From: an uncultured Eubacteriales bacterium
GTDB taxonomy: Bacteria; Bacillota; Clostridia; Oscillospirales; CAG-382
Assembly (NCBI GenBank): GCA_900548115.1
Contig: URJL01000046.1
Location: forward strand, 1-15,859
Length of the DNA stretch: 15,859 nt
Reading direction: 5' to 3'
A program made the position numbers and the translations under genes. This document shows positions 14,201 through 15,859 of the stretch, piece by piece (positions within the stretch are counted from its first letter, which is position 1; each line of letters begins with the position of its first letter). A model generated the notes under the pieces. The model was given only the letters and a program-made list of their open reading frames with translations. It had not been told where the DNA came from and did not search any database.

Positions 14201-14229
14201 TGGACTTTTCCGTCTTTTTGTGATAGAAT
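14201..14229 (+). promoter_or_regulatory. Promoter of the secreted stalk-domain protein
   Basis: TGGACT (14201-14206), 17 bases, TAGAAT (14224-14229) with an extended TGTG before it. Confidence 0.7.
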
Positions 14230-14238
14230 GACGGTAGT

Positions 14239-14256
14239 AATTACGAGGAGGTAATT
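14239..14256 (+). promoter_or_regulatory. Ribosome binding site in a small hairpin loop
   Basis: AATTAC (14239-14244) and GTAATT (14251-14256) are exact inverted repeats around GAGGAG, so the Shine-Dalgarno core can sit in a six-base loop. The ATG pair starts 9 bases after GAGGAGG. Confidence 0.45.
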
Positions 14257-14260
14257 CAAA

Positions 14261-15649
14261 ATGATGAAGAAAATTTTGAGCGTCTCGCTGGCTTCCCTTC
14301 TGTTGGTTTCCGCTATGACGTTCGTGGCAAATGCAGAAGAAAATGTCTGCTACATTGAAGCAGGCGCTTCCGGAGACGGTTCGGAGGATAAACCGTTCGG
14401 CACGCTGGCCGAAGCTATCGCCGAGTTCGGCGGAAAAGACGGAACCGTATACGTATACGGCACGTACGATATCACGAGCGAAGCCAACCTTCCCGCGTGG
14501 GAAGGCGAGGTTACCGTAACCGGCGCAACCAAGGACGCGGTCATTCACGTAAACGACAGCATCGGAATCGTCTTTAACGGCGACATCGCATTCAAAGACA
14601 TTCTGTTTGATATCGGAAAGTATGCTCACTTCAACGTCAACGGTCACAAGCTGACCATGGACGGCGGCGAAGACAGCCAGTTCGGCTATATGATGCACCT
14701 TTCCAATTTTAGCAACACCACGGTTGACGAAGCCTATACCGTGATCAACAGCGGTACGATCAACACCATCCACCTCTGCGGCGGTTATTCGACCTCTTAC
14801 GCAAACGGCGTTGCCGGTGATTCGGTTATCGAAATCAACGGCGGTACTGTTAAGTCTCTCAATATTTCGGCAGACTCCTATATGGATAACATGACCGGTA
14901 TTTCCATCGGCGGCAACCTCAGCATCGTTTACAGCGGCGGTTCGATCGGATCGATCGGCTTTAAGGAGACCACCAAGCCCGAAATCATGGGTTCGCTGAA
15001 CTTCATCTTCAACAACGGCATGAAGGCAAATCTTCCCGAAAAGTTCAACTATCCGGAAGAGTCGGTTGCCGGCGGCGTATTTATGATCGATTCCGCAGTC
15101 GGCGGCAAGGTAATGCCTACCTCCGAGATCGGTGTATTCGAGCTTACCGCAGATAAGGGCAAGATCGCCAAGATCGACGGCAAGGAAGTTCCGAACGGCA
15201 AAGTTACCCTCGAAGAGGGCGAAACGGTCGTTGAATGGGTAGACGGCGTACAGCCCGAGACCGCGCCGACCGAAGAAAAGACCGAGATCAAGCTCACCAT
15301 CGGCGACGCGAAGATCACGACCAACGGTACCGCAAAGGAACTTGACGTTCCCGCGCAGCTCATCGACAACCGCACCATGGTTCCGCTCCGCGCTATCTTT
15401 GAAGCACTCGGCGCATCGGTTGAATGGGACGGCGACACCAAGACCGTAACTTCGGTCAAGGGCGACACCACCGTTAAGCTCACCGTCGGCGAAAACAAGC
15501 TGACCGTAAACGGAACCGAAAAGGCTCTCGATGTCCCCGGTCAGATCGTTGAAAACCGTACCCTCGTTCCCGTTCGTGCCATCTCCGAAGCTTTCGGCTG
15601 CGAAGTAGGCTGGGATGCCGAGACCCGCACGGTTACCATCACCAAGTAA
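14261..15649 (+). CDS. Secreted beta-helix protein with copper-amine-oxidase-like stalk domain
   Basis: A 462-residue exported protein. Residues 1-25 are a signal peptide (MMKK, hydrophobic core, cleavage after ANA). The mature part opens with YIEAGASGDGSEDKPFGTL, the usual cap of right-handed beta-helix domains, and continues to about 310 with repeated NGG, GGN and SGG turns (INGGTVKSLNIS, IGGNLSIVYSGGSIGSIGF). Residues 342-462 are the stalk domain (Cu_amine_oxidN1 type) in two related halves, each with NRT(M/L)VP(L/V)RAI and a WD strand. This domain is non-catalytic and probably binds the cell envelope. No LPXTG or transmembrane anchor is seen. Lysine codons are mostly AAG, as in rpsB and tsf and unlike its neighbours, hinting at high expression. 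Function unknown. Confidence 0.85.
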   Translation: MMKKILSVSLASLLLVSAMTFVANAEENVCYIEAGASGDGSEDKPFGTLAEAIAEFGGKDGTVYVYGTYDITSEANLPAWEGEVTVTGATKDAVIHVNDSIGIVFNGDIAFKDILFDIGKYAHFNVNGHKLTMDGGEDSQFGYMMHLSNFSNTTVDEAYTVINSGTINTIHLCGGYSTSYANGVAGDSVIEINGGTVKSLNISADSYMDNMTGISIGGNLSIVYSGGSIGSIGFKETTKPEIMGSLNFIFNNGMKANLPEKFNYPEESVAGGVFMIDSAVGGKVMPTSEIGVFELTADKGKIAKIDGKEVPNGKVTLEEGETVVEWVDGVQPETAPTEEKTEIKLTIGDAKITTNGTAKELDVPAQLIDNRTMVPLRAIFEALGASVEWDGDTKTVTSVKGDTTVKLTVGENKLTVNGTEKALDVPGQIVENRTLVPVRAISEAFGCEVGWDAETRTVTITK

Positions 15650-15676
15650 TTTTCGTCGATAAAACGAAAACATACA

Positions 15677-15705
15677 GTCCGTCCGCTCTGCGGGCGGACT
15701 TTTTT
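15677..15705 (+). terminator. Terminator of the secreted protein gene
   Basis: GTCCGTCCGC-TCT-GCGGGCGGAC (one G-U pair) is followed by six T, 27 bases after the stop. Confidence 0.93.
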
Positions 15706-15859
15706 GTCCTCGGACACGGCTTCGTAACAAACGCGGCGAAGAAGGTCGTAAAATTTGCCGGTCAATGTCTTCGGTTTTGTAAAAAACAGGCGGAAACGGG
15801 TGTTGTAAAACAATATACTCACAAAAAATCACGTGCCGAGCGTTCGTGAGGTTATATGC

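Noticed and set aside
14198..15832. 544-codon antisense frame over the secreted protein gene
   Set aside because: A shadow caused by biased codon use in the sense gene; its protein has no coherent family and no start signals.
1..15859. CRISPR array, tRNA genes, insertion sequence or prophage
   Set aside because: I looked for regularly spaced repeats, cloverleaf sequences, transposase motifs and terminal repeats and saw none.

Overview
The window looks like chromosomal DNA of a Gram-positive anaerobe of the Clostridia type. The evidence is: strong AGGAGG-type ribosome binding sites before almost every gene; textbook sigma-A promoters (TTGACA, 17-base spacer, TATAAT-like); hairpin-plus-T-run terminators; a long-form PRPP synthetase of the kind I associate with Clostridia; a LytTR/LiaF-like pair; BspA-type LRR and InlB-type surface-protein remnants; and a secreted protein with a copper-amine-oxidase-like stalk domain. 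No species can be named from the sequence alone.

Layout. (1) 1-128: 3' part of a 5S rRNA and its terminator, the end of an rRNA operon cut by the window edge. (2) 129-2209: a decayed, gene-poor stretch. It holds a GC-rich island of hairpins, a Nudix hydrolase gene interrupted by an in-frame TAA at codon 6, and a frameshifted remnant of a large LRR/InlB-repeat surface protein. (3) 2231-4744: a divergent sugar-use pair, an AraC-type regulator (minus) and a GH27 glycosidase (plus). Their facing promoters share a perfect 20-bp palindrome. (4) 4768-5801: a SAM-dependent methyltransferase with its own promoter and a shared bidirectional terminator. (5) 5800-7546, minus strand: LytTR regulator, LiaF-like membrane protein (start and stop overlapping), then a SMI1/KNR4 protein. 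(6) 7680-9664: rpsB and tsf (ribosomal protein S2 and EF-Ts) with structured leader and intergenic RNA. (7) 9749-11083: a PRPP synthetase gene behind a perfect-consensus promoter and a leader made of consecutive small hairpins. (8) 11143-12200: one open frame joining an LRAT-type (NlpC/P60-like) domain to a complete 4'-phosphopantetheinyl transferase. (9) 12219-13450, minus: a CDF metal exporter with a manganese-type site signature. (10) 13594-14197: a shikimate-kinase-like gene. (11) 14201-15705: a secreted beta-helix plus stalk-domain protein with codon use like that of the ribosomal genes. The last 150 bases hold nothing I can call.

Most transcription units are one or two genes long, each with its own promoter and terminator, so the window mixes housekeeping functions (translation, PRPP supply, carrier-protein activation) with accessory ones (sugar use, envelope, metal export) rather than forming one pathway. 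No CRISPR array, tRNA, insertion sequence or prophage was seen. The most unusual items are the LRAT-phosphopantetheinyl transferase fusion and the hairpin-array leader of the PRPP synthetase gene.
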